64,000 bases of DNA from CAVZCK01 sp963798805 (GCA_963798805.1 CAWCVC010000014.1:62001-126000), one strand, 5' to 3'; shown: positions 46,461 to 56,238, numbered from the stretch's first letter. A program made the numbers and translations. The notes: a model not told the origin generated them from the sequence alone.

Positions 46461-46736
46461 ATGAGCCGCAGCCTGAAAGTCGTCGCCGTTTTAGCGTTCG
46501 CCACCCTTGCGGTTACGGCTTGCGGAAAACGCGGCGTGCTCGAGCCGCCCCCGGGCGCGGAGAAAACTTCGACGAAAAAGGGTTCGTCGTCGCTCTTTCC
46601 AAAGGAGCACAGCAAGACGAAGGGGCTAAGCAGTAAAGGCGCCGTCATCGATCCGGCGGATAAACTCAGCTCCGCACAGTCGACCACCCCTGAAACGGAA
46701 CATCGCTCGTTCTTCCTGGACGGTTTGCTGCGTTAG
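46461..46736 (+). CDS. lptM: LptM/YifL-like small lipoprotein
   Basis: A 91-residue lipoprotein from the ATG at 46461, with CGGGGGA upstream. The signal peptide ends in the lipobox LAVTAC, so C21 is the lipidated residue, and it is followed by GKRGVLEPPPG, the short CGxxGPLxxPP motif of LptM. LptM assists LptD assembly in E. coli. The remainder is Ser/Lys-rich and disordered. It lies between argH and lysA, which is its conserved place. Confidence 0.8.
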   Translation: MSRSLKVVAVLAFATLAVTACGKRGVLEPPPGAEKTSTKKGSSSLFPKEHSKTKGLSSKGAVIDPADKLSSAQSTTPETEHRSFFLDGLLR

Positions 46737-46888
46737 GCCCTTACAGCCAGATCGTCTATGCCCCTGGCTCCTGACGCAACCCTATTAGCTTGTCCGGCAT
46801 CCGGCTGCATCTTGAAGGATGCGCTTGACGTTTTTCCCGCAGCGCCGCTATCTGCAGCGAAATATCCCAATTCCGAGCGTGGCCGCGA

Positions 46889-48163
46889 ATGCATCATTTC
46901 GCTTACCGCAATGGCGTTCTTCACGCCGAGAATGCCAGCCTGCCGGCCCTCGCCGAGGGCGTCGGCACGCCGTTTTATTGCTATTCGACGGCCACGCTCC
47001 AGCGCCATTACCATGTGTTTTCCGAGGCATTCGCCGGGACCGACGCGCTGATCTGCTATGCGGTGAAGGCAAATTCGAATATCGCCGTGCTCCGTACGCT
47101 CGGCGAGTTGGGCGCGGGGATGGACGTAGTGTCCGAAGGCGAGTTGCGCCGCGCGCGCGCCGCCGGGATTCCCGGCGCGCGGATCGTTTTTTCCGGCGTT
47201 GGCAAGACGGCGGCCGAGATCGCCTATGCGCTCGATGAGGGCATCTTTGCCTTCAATGTCGAGTCTGAAGCCGAGCTGCGCACCATGTCGGATGTTGCCG
47301 CCGGCAAAGGAGCAACGGCCCGCATTGCATTCCGCGTCAATCCCGACGTCGACGCCAAGACGCATCATAAGATTTCAACAGGCCGAGCCGGCGACAAGTT
47401 CGGCGTGCCCTGGCAGGACGCGCCGCGCCTTTACGCGCTGGCCTTGGAACTGCCAGGAATCGCTCCCTGCGGCGTTCACATGCATATCGGCAGTCAGATC
47501 ACCGACCTTGCTCCGCTTGGCAATGCCTTTGCCCTGATGGCGGAACTCGTCGACGCGCTGCGGCAGGTCGGGCACAGGATGGAGTTCGTCAATGTCGGTG
47601 GCGGGCTCGGCGTGCCTTATCGCGATGATGCCGAGCCGCCGCCGCGGCCGGAAATTTACGCGACGACCGTTCGTGAAAAGCTAGCAAGTCTCGAATGCAA
47701 GCTGCTTTTCGAGCCAGGCCGCATGATTGCGGCAAATGCCGGGATCCTCGTCACACGGGTAATCTATGAGAAGGCTGCCGGCGGCAAGCGCTTTGTGATC
47801 GTAGATGCGGCGATGAATGACCTGATCCGGCCGACGCTTTATGACGCATATCACGAGATCTGGCCGATTTCCGAGGCGAAACGATCGGACCGCAAAGAAT
47901 TGGTCGATGTGGTTGGCCCGATCTGTGAAAGCAGCGACTATTTTGCCAAGAACCGCGCTCTGCCGCAGTTCGGGCCAGGCGAGCTTGTGGCGATCATGAC
48001 GGCGGGCGCGTATGGTGCAGTGCAGTCATCGAGCTATAACAGCCGACTGCTCGTGCCGGAGGTTCTGGTACAGGGCGAAGAATGGGCGGTTGTGCGGGCC
48101 CGCCCGACTTATGACGGAATGTTGAATGCAGAATGCATGGCCCCCTGGTTGACTGGAGACTGA
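46889..48163 (+). CDS. lysA: diaminopimelate decarboxylase
   Basis: A 424-residue fold-type III PLP enzyme. The PLP lysine lies in ICYAVKANSN, the HMHIGSQI block and GGGLGVPY phosphate-binding loop are present, and the second-subunit Cys is in VGPICESSDYFAKN. It converts meso-diaminopimelate to lysine. Together with dapC (12.6 kb) it places two steps of the lysine pathway in the window. The start at 46889 (MHHFAYRNGVLHAENASLPA) is the family's normal N-terminus. Confidence 0.95.
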   Translation: MHHFAYRNGVLHAENASLPALAEGVGTPFYCYSTATLQRHYHVFSEAFAGTDALICYAVKANSNIAVLRTLGELGAGMDVVSEGELRRARAAGIPGARIVFSGVGKTAAEIAYALDEGIFAFNVESEAELRTMSDVAAGKGATARIAFRVNPDVDAKTHHKISTGRAGDKFGVPWQDAPRLYALALELPGIAPCGVHMHIGSQITDLAPLGNAFALMAELVDALRQVGHRMEFVNVGGGLGVPYRDDAEPPPRPEIYATTVREKLASLECKLLFEPGRMIAANAGILVTRVIYEKAAGGKRFVIVDAAMNDLIRPTLYDAYHEIWPISEAKRSDRKELVDVVGPICESSDYFAKNRALPQFGPGELVAIMTAGAYGAVQSSSYNSRLLVPEVLVQGEEWAVVRARPTYDGMLNAECMAPWLTGD

Positions 48164-48263
48164 TTTTCGCGTCCGATCAAGGTTTTGGCAAATTTTAGGA
48201 ACTTTCCGCGTCAGGTTCGCGCAATCTGTTGTAGCCGCATAAGACTGTGTTATCCTTAGTTGT

Positions 48264-50900
48264 ATGAAATGGACGTTTGATCGGCCGCAATCAGAGGGCG
48301 GCCCCTTTCGCCGCGACCTGACGCAGCAACTCGACAGGAAGGTGCGCCGGACGCGCCTCGTCCTTCTTTTCGAGCGTTTATGGCCTGCGGTCTGGCTGCC
48401 AGTTAGCGTGATCGGGGTATTTATACTCCTTTCTCTGTTCGGGTTTTGGCAGCATCTCGCTTTCCAGGTCCACCGTGGTCTTCTGTGGGCCTTTGCTCTC
48501 GCCCTCATCCTGTCTTTCATTCCGCTGATCCGCGTCCGCTGGCCAAACGATGACGAGGCTCTACGCCGTCTGGAGGCGAGCGCCGGGCTGCCTCACCGGC
48601 CGGCCAGCTCGTACCATGACACTCTGGCGGGTGAAGCGCCATCCCATGTAATGCAGCGGATTTGGATTGCGCATCGCGAGCGCATGACGCGGCTGTTTTC
48701 TCGGCTCAGATCGGGCTGGCCACGTCCGCGCATCGACCGCTGGGACCCGTTTGCGCTGCGCTCTCTCCTCGTCCTGTTGCTTGCGGTGGGCTACGTTGCC
48801 AACCGTGAAGACGCGGTCGACCGGATCAAGGCCGCGTTTGCTCTCAAGCCAGGTTTATCGATCAGCTCGGCGCGTCTGGACGCCTGGATTACGCCGCCCG
48901 TTTATACCGGACAGCCGCCGATCATGGTGGCCGACGGTTCGAAACAGATGGTGAATGGTGAGGAGCCGCAGACCAGCTTCACCGTGCCGGTCAACAGCGA
49001 GTTGACGGTCCGCGTGAACCATTCGAATGCGGCCCAGTTCTCGCTTCAGATCGTTGCCGGTGACGATACCAGGACCGACGTGCCGCCAATCGTGAGTCAG
49101 TCCGACAAACTTGTGACGGCAAGCTTGGCAGATGCCAAACAGAATACCGCCGAGTTCAAACAGAAACTGAAGGCGGCCTCCGCCATCGAGCTTCTTGAGG
49201 ACGGTTCGCCTGTTGCCCGGTGGACGGTCGACATCGTCGAAGATCTGCCGCCCCGGATCACGTTAAGCGAGCCTCCCTCGGAGGCGCAGCGCGGCTCTCT
49301 CCGCTTCAAATACCATGTGGAGGACGATTACGGCGTTTCCTCGGCGCAGGCCTTGATAGCGCGCGCGGACAACGAGGACTGGAGCCCGGAAGAGGAGCGG
49401 CCCGCGAAAAGCAAACGTCTTGGCGAGGCGCCGAAGATCCCGCTGAGCCTGCCGCGCGCTAATGCCAAACAGGGCGACGGACAGACCTACCGCGATCTGA
49501 CCTCTCATTTCTGGGCCGGCCTGCCGGTTACCGTGACGCTCGAAGCGCGCGATCAAGCCGGCCAGGCCGGAAAAAGCAAGCCGTATGAATTTACGCTTCC
49601 CGAGAGAAATTTCCATAATCCTCTGGCGCGGGCTTTGATCGAACAGCGGAAGAGACTGGTCGATCGGCCGGATTTGAAGGTCAGAGTTGCGCGTGCGCTC
49701 GAGGCGTTGACGATTGCGCCCGAGCTGTTCATCCCGGACAACAGCATCTATCTCGGCATCCGGTCGGCTTATTGGCGGGTCACCGACAATAACGATGCGC
49801 AATCGCTGGAAAGCGCGGCCAATCTGCTTTGGCAGATCGCGGTTCACATCGAGGACGGCAATCTGTCGGACGCGGAGCGCCGTCTGCGCACGGCTCAGGA
49901 CGATCTGATGCGCGCCCTTGAGCAGGGAGCGTCCGACGAAGAGCTGAAACGGCTCATGAATGAGCTGCGCACCGCGCTGAATGAATTCCTCAACAACCTC
50001 CGCCAGCAGGCGCAACAGAACCCTGAATTCGATCCGAACAGCCGGTTCTCGCCGGATCGGGTGGTGACGGCGCAGGATCTCGAGCGGATGCTCAAGCGTA
50101 TTGAGAATCTGGCCAGAACCGGTGCTAAAGACGCCGCGAGACAAATGCTGAGCGAGCTGCGTGATCTCCTGGAGAACGCACGGCCCGGCAATCAGGCGGG
50201 CAATCGCCAGGCTCAGGAAATGATGCAAACGCTGGACGGCCTCAGCGACCTGATCTCAAAGCAGCAGCGATTGCTGGATGAGACCTATCGGGCGCAGCAG
50301 GAGGGGCAGCCCGGGCAGATGGACCAGGATGGCCAGCAAGGACCGCAGGGTCAGCGGCAGCAGCAGGGCCAGGGGCAACAAGGACAACAAGGACAACAAG
50401 GCCAGCAGGGCCAGGGCCAGAACCCGTTCCCCGGGCTGCAGCAGCGTCAGGGCAATCTGCAGGGGCAGCTCAAGCAGCTCCTCGATAAGCTGAAGGGCAT
50501 GGGCGCTCAACCCTCCGATCAGCTGGACGGAGCGGGGCAGGCGATGGGCAAGGCGGGCGATGCGCTTGGCCAGTCGAATGCCGGGCAGGCGACCGAGCAG
50601 CAGACGCTCGCGCTCGATAAGCTGCGCCAGGGAGCCAAAAACCTTGCCGAGCAGATGATGCGTGGCATGGGGCGGAACGGCCGCATGGGACGCGCTCAGG
50701 GTGGAAACGGCGACCGTGACCCACTCGGGCGCCCGCTGCCGACACAAGGCCTCGATGACGGCGACTCAGTGAAGGTGCCGGAAGAAGCCGACGTTCAACG
50801 TGCCCGCCAGATCCTGGAGGAGTTGCGCAAACGTCTCGGCGAACGCCAGCGACCCCCGGCTGAGCTCGACTATATCGAGCGTCTGATCGAGCGGTTCTGA
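48264..50900 (+). CDS. TIGR02302 (DUF4175) family membrane protein
   Basis: An 878-residue protein that follows lysA in most Hyphomicrobiales. Two membrane helices lie near residues 40-90 and a third near 165-185; the rest is a long periplasmic domain that has an Ig-like region (ASFTVPVN-type strands near 200-400), a helical region rich in ARxxLEQ repeats, and a Gln/Gly-rich low-complexity stretch near 680-730. The function is unknown. A DNA tandem repeat encodes part of the Gln-rich tract. The TIGR02302 call rests on position, architecture and the helical C-terminal half. Confidence 0.82.
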   Translation: MKWTFDRPQSEGGPFRRDLTQQLDRKVRRTRLVLLFERLWPAVWLPVSVIGVFILLSLFGFWQHLAFQVHRGLLWAFALALILSFIPLIRVRWPNDDEALRRLEASAGLPHRPASSYHDTLAGEAPSHVMQRIWIAHRERMTRLFSRLRSGWPRPRIDRWDPFALRSLLVLLLAVGYVANREDAVDRIKAAFALKPGLSISSARLDAWITPPVYTGQPPIMVADGSKQMVNGEEPQTSFTVPVNSELTVRVNHSNAAQFSLQIVAGDDTRTDVPPIVSQSDKLVTASLADAKQNTAEFKQKLKAASAIELLEDGSPVARWTVDIVEDLPPRITLSEPPSEAQRGSLRFKYHVEDDYGVSSAQALIARADNEDWSPEEERPAKSKRLGEAPKIPLSLPRANAKQGDGQTYRDLTSHFWAGLPVTVTLEARDQAGQAGKSKPYEFTLPERNFHNPLARALIEQRKRLVDRPDLKVRVARALEALTIAPELFIPDNSIYLGIRSAYWRVTDNNDAQSLESAANLLWQIAVHIEDGNLSDAERRLRTAQDDLMRALEQGASDEELKRLMNELRTALNEFLNNLRQQAQQNPEFDPNSRFSPDRVVTAQDLERMLKRIENLARTGAKDAARQMLSELRDLLENARPGNQAGNRQAQEMMQTLDGLSDLISKQQRLLDETYRAQQEGQPGQMDQDGQQGPQGQRQQQGQGQQGQQGQQGQQGQGQNPFPGLQQRQGNLQGQLKQLLDKLKGMGAQPSDQLDGAGQAMGKAGDALGQSNAGQATEQQTLALDKLRQGAKNLAEQMMRGMGRNGRMGRAQGGNGDRDPLGRPLPTQGLDDGDSVKVPEEADVQRARQILEELRKRLGERQRPPAELDYIERLIERF
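50374..50409 (+). repeat. 9-bp tandem repeat encoding a Gln/Gly tract
   Basis: Four 9-base units with consensus GACAACAAG (first and last units diverged) lie inside the DUF4175-type gene and encode QGQQGQQGQQ-like text. The unit length is a multiple of three, so copy-number changes keep the frame. Confidence 0.75.
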
Positions 50901-50968
50901 AACGGTTCAGCGCGACGGAACGTCACCCCGAGGGGACGCGCGACGCCAACGCACGGTCCCTTGGCGTC

Positions 50969-52774
50969 TCAGCGGCTCCGATCGAATTCCAACTCGATCT
51001 GGTTGACGTTTTTCGGCGGCGACAGGAATTCCAGCGTGAAATTAGCGCTCTGTCGGGGCGCCAGCTTGTCCGTCGGGACGTTCGCGGTTGCCTTCACCGA
51101 ATCCGTGCTGTTCGCATCCCGCACGTTGATCAGGACACGCGGGACGGGGACCGTCCGGTCGGTGATGTTGACCACCTGCCCGGTCACCTCGATCATCGGC
51201 TTGCCGTCCGATGTGGTCCAGCGGTAGCTGACATCGGCGAAATCGATGCCGGCATCGGCGACCTGGAAGCCGAGGCTCCGATACAAGCCGGTCGTTCCGG
51301 GCAGGGCGGCCATGATGTCCTCCCTGAGACCGACGAATGCGAGGGCGACCCCGCTCACGACTGAAAAGAAAACGGCCCAGGCCGCGGCGGTCGCGAGCCC
51401 TCCGCGGCTCCGATTGACATCGTAGCGTGTGACATCGGTCGATTCGAGTTCGGCTTGAAGCGCAGCCGCACCCCGCTCGAAGTCATCAACGGCGTGGCCT
51501 TCGGCTTCTTGCACGAATTGGTCGTCATACAAGCTGTCAAATTCGCTACGCGGCTGATCGTCATGCGCTTGAGACCGGGCATCGACGGCCGAGTCGGCAC
51601 TAAAAGTGTCTTCAATATCGTGCTGGAACGCGATGCCTGTCGACTCCTCTTCGCCGAATTGGCCGGTTTCATCGCGGGTGCCGAAAATTGGGGTTCTGGC
51701 GCTTCTGCCGGTCAGGCGGAAAGGCGGCTCGTCATCCTGGTCCGTGCTGACGCCGGTCGTTTGGGCTGTGAAATCCTCCTCGGCGAGTTCTGACGTTTCC
51801 GCCCTCTCGCTTTCTTTGTCGAATGCGCTCTTTCTATCCGATCCGAAGCTCGAGCCGCCAAAGGGCGTCCATCGCTTGTTGGCTTTGCCGCCGGGTAGCT
51901 CTGCCCCGTAGCGCGCCTGACTGAACACGCTGCCCTGAGTTTCTTCACGCGGCTCCTCGAGCGCAGCTTTCAATGCCTCGCGAATTGCGGTTTCGGCGCT
52001 CTCGGCATCATCCTCGCCGTCGTCAGCTGTCGTTTCCACGTCATCTTTCCAGGACCGGAGATGATCGGTCCACTTTGTCCGGCTCGCCGCGAGCACTTCG
52101 CCGGTTTCTTCAGAAAGACCGCTGTCTTGTGATTCGTCCGTCGCAACCGTGGAATCGAAGCTGCCTGTGAAGAGTGGTCGACGTGTCTCACTGATTGGCT
52201 CGGCAGGCGGGCTCTCCCGTCGCTCACGGCCTTCCCGGAAGCGCGCCCACCAGCTCTGCTTGACAGGAGCGGGTTCGGCCGGCGGATCCTCTTCCGCGCT
52301 GCCGTAGTCCACGGCATGAGCGTCGCTCAAAGTCGAGATCGTGGCGCCGAAATGATCCCGTCTCTCCTGCCAGGGGGAAATCTCCTCGCCCGAGTCCGGC
52401 TGTGCTTCCTCGGCCGTTTCTTCGGCGCCCTGGCTCCATTCCTCGCCATATTCCTGCTGCTCCGGGATTCCGGCTTCATCGGCGAAGGCGGCGGCTTGCT
52501 CCTCGCTCTGCCGCCATTCACCGCTATCCTCATACTGCTCATGATCGCCAGTACTGCCCACGAATGTCTGTTCGTCGGCCCCGGCATCCGGATTGTACTC
52601 GGATGGATCTCGCTCTAATGTCGCCTCGGCATCGTCTTCGGGGACGACGCGCCACTGATGTCCGCAGCGGGCGCATTTCACATACCGCCCCCCTTCCGGT
52701 ATAGGCTTGCTCATTTTATACCGGGTCGAGCAGGCCGGGCATTCAATGATGTGAGACAAGGGTGTTTTCCTCAA
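50969..52774 (-). CDS. zinc-ribbon (MJ0042-type) and DUF3426-like membrane protein
   Basis: A 601-residue protein, probably from the TTG at 52774 or 52759. The N-terminal zinc ribbon has ECPACSTRYKM and KCARCGHQWRV, four cysteines for one metal. Next is a disordered, very acidic region of about 430 residues rich in Glu, Asp and Ser. One membrane helix (GLATAAAWAVFFSVVSGVAL) lies near residue 465, and a C-terminal DUF3426-like beta domain (GLYRSLGFQVADAGIDFADV to IELEFDRSR) is periplasmic. Its place beside ftsE is common in this order. Function is unknown; the zinc ribbon may bind nucleic acid or protein. Confidence 0.75.
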   Translation of the reverse strand: MRKTPLSHIIECPACSTRYKMSKPIPEGGRYVKCARCGHQWRVVPEDDAEATLERDPSEYNPDAGADEQTFVGSTGDHEQYEDSGEWRQSEEQAAAFADEAGIPEQQEYGEEWSQGAEETAEEAQPDSGEEISPWQERRDHFGATISTLSDAHAVDYGSAEEDPPAEPAPVKQSWWARFREGRERRESPPAEPISETRRPLFTGSFDSTVATDESQDSGLSEETGEVLAASRTKWTDHLRSWKDDVETTADDGEDDAESAETAIREALKAALEEPREETQGSVFSQARYGAELPGGKANKRWTPFGGSSFGSDRKSAFDKESERAETSELAEEDFTAQTTGVSTDQDDEPPFRLTGRSARTPIFGTRDETGQFGEEESTGIAFQHDIEDTFSADSAVDARSQAHDDQPRSEFDSLYDDQFVQEAEGHAVDDFERGAAALQAELESTDVTRYDVNRSRGGLATAAAWAVFFSVVSGVALAFVGLREDIMAALPGTTGLYRSLGFQVADAGIDFADVSYRWTTSDGKPMIEVTGQVVNITDRTVPVPRVLINVRDANSTDSVKATANVPTDKLAPRQSANFTLEFLSPPKNVNQIELEFDRSR

Positions 52775-52918
52775 GTCATAGAGAGACGGTTATGAGCGGT
52801 GCGAATACTCACGTCCCGCCTTTGCCGAAATCCATTGATACAGGAGAGTCGGTTCCGCATAAAGACCGGCATCTCTGGCTGTTGATCCTCTTGGATTCGG
52901 ACATGTTCGGGAGCTGCC

Positions 52919-53578
52919 GTGATTAGGTTGGAAAATGTGGGGCTGCGCTATGGGCTCGGTCAAGAAGTTCTGCGCGACGTCAGCTTCCATTTGCTCCCAG
53001 GCTCGTTTCACTTCCTGACCGGCTCGTCGGGAGCGGGGAAGACCTCTCTCTTGAAGGTCCTGTTCATGTCTCTGAAGCCGACGCGCGGCCTCGCCTATAT
53101 CTTCGGCAAGAATGTGACGCGGGGCACGCCCGAGCAGCGCGCTGAGCTTCGCCGCCGCATTGGCATCGTGTTTCAGGATTTCCGGCTGCTCGACCATATG
53201 ACCACTTGGGAAAACGTTGCGCTGCCGCTCCGCGTCCATGGCAAGCGGCAGTCGGAATATGCGGAAGACGTGACCGAGCTCCTGAAATGGGTCGGCCTCG
53301 GCGAACGCATGCATGCTTACCCGCCGGTGCTGTCTGGTGGGGAAAAACAACGTGCGGCCATTGCTCGCGCGGTGATAGGAAAACCCGAGCTCTTGCTTGC
53401 CGACGAGCCGACAGGTAACGTCGACCCACAAATGGCGCGGCGGCTGTTGCGCCTTTTCATCGAACTCAACCGGCTGGGCACGTCTGTCATTATTGCAACC
53501 CACGACTATCAGCTGATGACGCAGTTTCCTGCCCCGCGACTGATTCTGGAGCATGGACACCTGCATATCCATGGCTGA
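52919..53578 (+). CDS. ftsE: cell-division ATP-binding protein FtsE
   Basis: A 219-residue ATPase starting with GTG at 52919 (GGGAG ribosome site). Walker A GSSGAGKTS, signature LSGGEKQRAAIARAV, Walker B LLLADEPTGNVD and IIATHDYQLM are intact. FtsE with FtsX recruits and activates periplasmic peptidoglycan hydrolase factors at the septum. The ftsX start lies three bases after its stop, so the pair is coupled. Confidence 0.94.
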   Translation: MIRLENVGLRYGLGQEVLRDVSFHLLPGSFHFLTGSSGAGKTSLLKVLFMSLKPTRGLAYIFGKNVTRGTPEQRAELRRRIGIVFQDFRLLDHMTTWENVALPLRVHGKRQSEYAEDVTELLKWVGLGERMHAYPPVLSGGEKQRAAIARAVIGKPELLLADEPTGNVDPQMARRLLRLFIELNRLGTSVIIATHDYQLMTQFPAPRLILEHGHLHIHG

Positions 53579-53581
53579 CCG

Positions 53582-54556
53582 ATGAATAACGAGGCCCCCG
53601 ATCGCCGCCTTCCCGCGATCATGCAGCCGGAGCGGTCGAAGCGCCGCTTCGCGCCCGGAAAGGCGCCCATCGTTCCGCCCGGATCGGTGACCGGCCGGGC
53701 TCTCGTGGTGGTGATCGCGATCATGGGTTTCCTCGCCTGTCTGACGGCGGGCGCCGTTTACATGATCAACCAGTCGGCATATGACTGGCTGCATGACGTT
53801 GCCAGCGAGGTCACGGTTCAGGTTAAACCGGACGGCACGCAGGACGAAGTCGAGAAACGGTCCGAGGATATCGTGAAATTTCTCACCGGCCAGATCGGCG
53901 TGCGGCACGTCCATCTTCTCACGCTCAATCAGTCGGCCGAGCTCGTCGAGCCCTGGCTCGGCCAAGTCTCGGCAGTCAAGGACCTTCCGTTCCCGCGCCT
54001 GATTGCCGTCGAGATCGATCGTGAGAATGCGCCGGATATCGCGACATTACGGGCAGCTTTAACCAGCAAATTCCCATCCGCGACGCTTGATGATCACCGC
54101 GCCTGGCAGCAACAGATCCGGAGGGTGACCGGGTCTCTGGCGCTGGGCGGTGTCGTCATCATCATATTGATGGCCGCCGCGACAGTAGGGATCGTCGTCT
54201 CCGCCGCTCGCAGTGCTATTGCATCGAACCGGGAGATCGTCGAGGTGCTCAATTTCGTCGGCGCGGAGGAGAGATTTATCGCGCGCCAGTTCGAGTTGCA
54301 TTTCTTCAAGGTCGGAATCAGAGCCGGCGTCGTCGGGGCGACGGCCGCGGGGCTGGTCTTCTTCTGCCTGCCGATACTGACTGAATTTCTAAGTGGCGCC
54401 GCCACCCATGCGGAAATTCGCAGGCTCGTTGGAACGGGCCGTCTTGATTTTTTCGGGTATGCGAGTTTTTTGGTCGTCGTCATCGTTATCTCCGCAATTT
54501 GTCTGCTTACGTCGCGATTTGGCGTCCGGCGGATTTTAAACGCCCAAAACCAGTAA
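53582..54556 (+). CDS. ftsX: cell-division protein FtsX
   Basis: A 324-residue permease-like protein. A basic cytoplasmic N-terminus of about 40 residues is followed by a first helix (ALVVVIAIMGFLACLTAGAV), a periplasmic domain (residues about 62-180) and three C-terminal helices with the FtsX-domain text IASNREIVEVLNFVGAEERFI. It partners FtsE; the periplasmic loop contacts a hydrolase activator such as EnvC. Confidence 0.93.
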   Translation: MNNEAPDRRLPAIMQPERSKRRFAPGKAPIVPPGSVTGRALVVVIAIMGFLACLTAGAVYMINQSAYDWLHDVASEVTVQVKPDGTQDEVEKRSEDIVKFLTGQIGVRHVHLLTLNQSAELVEPWLGQVSAVKDLPFPRLIAVEIDRENAPDIATLRAALTSKFPSATLDDHRAWQQQIRRVTGSLALGGVVIIILMAAATVGIVVSAARSAIASNREIVEVLNFVGAEERFIARQFELHFFKVGIRAGVVGATAAGLVFFCLPILTEFLSGAATHAEIRRLVGTGRLDFFGYASFLVVVIVISAICLLTSRFGVRRILNAQNQ

Positions 54557-54593
54557 GCCATTCAGCGAGAGATCTTTTCAGGATCGCCTCCCG

Positions 54594-55340
54594 ATGCGAC
54601 ATATGGAACTTTCAAAGCGAGAAAAAGCCTACCGTGTGACGAGGATGGACGCCGCGGGAAAAGTTCCGGCTCAGGTGAAGAAGCGGAACGTCTTCATTCG
54701 CTGGGTGAAATTCGTGCTCGGCTTGGGCACGGTTGTCGTTGTGCTCGGGCTGGCAGGCTTTCTGTACTTCTTGAGTGTGATCGATGACGAAGCGGCCCCT
54801 GACGTTCACAGCGCCGACGGCATCGTCGTGCTGACCGGCGGCGAGGCGCGGATTCCCGAGGCCATCAAGCTGCTGAGTCAAGGCAAAGGGCACCGGCTGC
54901 TGATTTCAGGCGTCAATCCGAGCACGACGCGGGGCGAGTTGGTCTCGCTCAGCCCGAACAGCCGGGACTGGTTCAGCTGTTGTATCGATGTCGGCCACGC
55001 TGCGCGCGACACGATCGGCAATGCCGAGGAAACCCGGGCCTGGGTCGAGCAGCGCGGCTTCAAATCGCTGATCGTGGTGACGGCGAGCTATCACATGCCG
55101 CGCAGCATCGCCGAACTTCGCCGTGCTTTGCCGGATGCCGAGCTGATCCCTTATCCGGTCAAGCCGGGCAATCTCCATGTCAACAGCTGGTGGGCGCATA
55201 GTGGCACCCTGCGCTTTCTGGTGATGGAATATGTGAAATTCGTGCCCGCATTCGGCCGGTGCCTGATGATCCAGATCGGGCTCAATCGGGGGGTCTATGG
55301 CGGCGCGCGGCGCTGTCTCTATTCTGGAGCATCGGCCTGA
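54594..55340 (+). CDS. YdcF-like (DUF218) membrane protein
   Basis: A 248-residue protein with one helix near residues 36-62 and a periplasmic DUF218 domain: DGIVVLTGGEARIPEAIKLL near the start, LLISGVNPSTTRGEL, then SLIVVTASYHMPRSIAELRR, which carries the conserved metal/phosphate-like residues of the family. Members include ElyC and SanA, linked to the envelope and polyprenyl-carrier metabolism. It lies between ftsX and plsC in a run that appears co-transcribed. Confidence 0.85.
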   Translation: MRHMELSKREKAYRVTRMDAAGKVPAQVKKRNVFIRWVKFVLGLGTVVVVLGLAGFLYFLSVIDDEAAPDVHSADGIVVLTGGEARIPEAIKLLSQGKGHRLLISGVNPSTTRGELVSLSPNSRDWFSCCIDVGHAARDTIGNAEETRAWVEQRGFKSLIVVTASYHMPRSIAELRRALPDAELIPYPVKPGNLHVNSWWAHSGTLRFLVMEYVKFVPAFGRCLMIQIGLNRGVYGGARRCLYSGASA

Positions 55341-55343
55341 GCC

Positions 55344-56093
55344 ATGTTGCGCTCGCTGGTCTTCTACGTCGTCTTTTACGTCAACACCGCGCTTTTTCTG
55401 ATCATCGGCAGCCCGTTGCTGCTCGGACCGCGAAGCTGGGCCATGGCTGCATTGAAAGCCCATGCGATCGCATCGATTTGGTGGATGCGCGTCATTGTCG
55501 GAACAGGGCTCGAAGTACACGGGCGCGAGAACCTGCCTAACGGGCCGGCGCTCATCGCTTCCAAGCACCAGTCAGCCTGGGACACGTTCGGGATCATCCC
55601 GTTCACGCGCGATCCGGCGATGATTATGAAGAAGGAGCTTCTGTCTCTCCCGCTTTATGGCTGGTTCTCCCGCAAGTTCGAGATGATCCCGATCCAGCGG
55701 GAACTCGGCCCGGCCGCGCTCCGCCAGATGGCCCGGGATGCAAAGGACCGTGCGGCGCATGGGCGTGACATCGTCATCTTTCCGGAAGGGACGCGCCGCC
55801 CGCCGGGCGCTCCGCCAGCTTATAAGCCCGGTATCGTTTTGCTCTACGAGGCGCTCGGTCTGCCTTGCGTCCCGGTCGCGCTGAATTCAGGGGTTTTCTG
55901 GCCGCGCGGCAGCATCATGCGGCGTCCAGGGACGCTCGTCCTGGAATTCCTGCCGGCGATCCCGGCAGGTCTGCCGCGGGACGAGTTCATGGCCCAGCTT
56001 CAGGACCGCATCGAGACGGCGACCGCGCTCCTCATTCCAGCTGATGAGGTAGCCGTTGCACGAGGCAAGAACGCTGCCTCAGCAACGCGATAG
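55344..56093 (+). CDS. plsC: 1-acyl-sn-glycerol-3-phosphate acyltransferase
   Basis: A 249-residue acyltransferase four bases after the previous stop. After an N-terminal helix, the HX4D motif is in SKHQSAWDTFGI, with EMIPIQRELG, the FPEGTRRPPGAPP block and a late VPVALNSGVFWPRG. It makes phosphatidic acid from lysophosphatidic acid at the inner membrane. It closes the ftsE-ftsX-ydcF-plsC run. Confidence 0.93.
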   Translation: MLRSLVFYVVFYVNTALFLIIGSPLLLGPRSWAMAALKAHAIASIWWMRVIVGTGLEVHGRENLPNGPALIASKHQSAWDTFGIIPFTRDPAMIMKKELLSLPLYGWFSRKFEMIPIQRELGPAALRQMARDAKDRAAHGRDIVIFPEGTRRPPGAPPAYKPGIVLLYEALGLPCVPVALNSGVFWPRGSIMRRPGTLVLEFLPAIPAGLPRDEFMAQLQDRIETATALLIPADEVAVARGKNAASATR

Positions 56094-56156
56094 CCTCTGG
56101 CTCGCCGGTCCTTCGGCCACCATATAATCGGGACGGCCGCGTTTTGGAAAACGCGC

Positions 56157-56185
56157 TTGACAATCAAGAACAAAGAAAGAACATT
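56157..56185 (+). promoter_or_regulatory. predicted nrdJ promoter with LexA-type SOS box
   Basis: A TTGACA -35 box is at 56157-56162. GAAC (56168-56171), seven bases, then GAAC (56179-56182) make the alphaproteobacterial LexA box (GTTC-N7-GTTC read on the other strand). It overlaps the spacer and probable -10 (AACATT at 56180). A small hairpin, GCGTTTT-GG-AAAACGC at 56139-56154, lies just upstream. Confidence 0.6.
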
Positions 56186-56238
56186 AAGCCTCCGTTACGG
56201 TGAGCGGGCATCGATATGTTGAGTTCCGACATGGGGAA

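Noticed and set aside
56094..56238. Possible cobalamin riboswitch upstream of nrdJ
   Set aside because: The region is only 145 bases, and no B12-box sequence or matching helices are visible; a LexA-type box and promoter explain it better.
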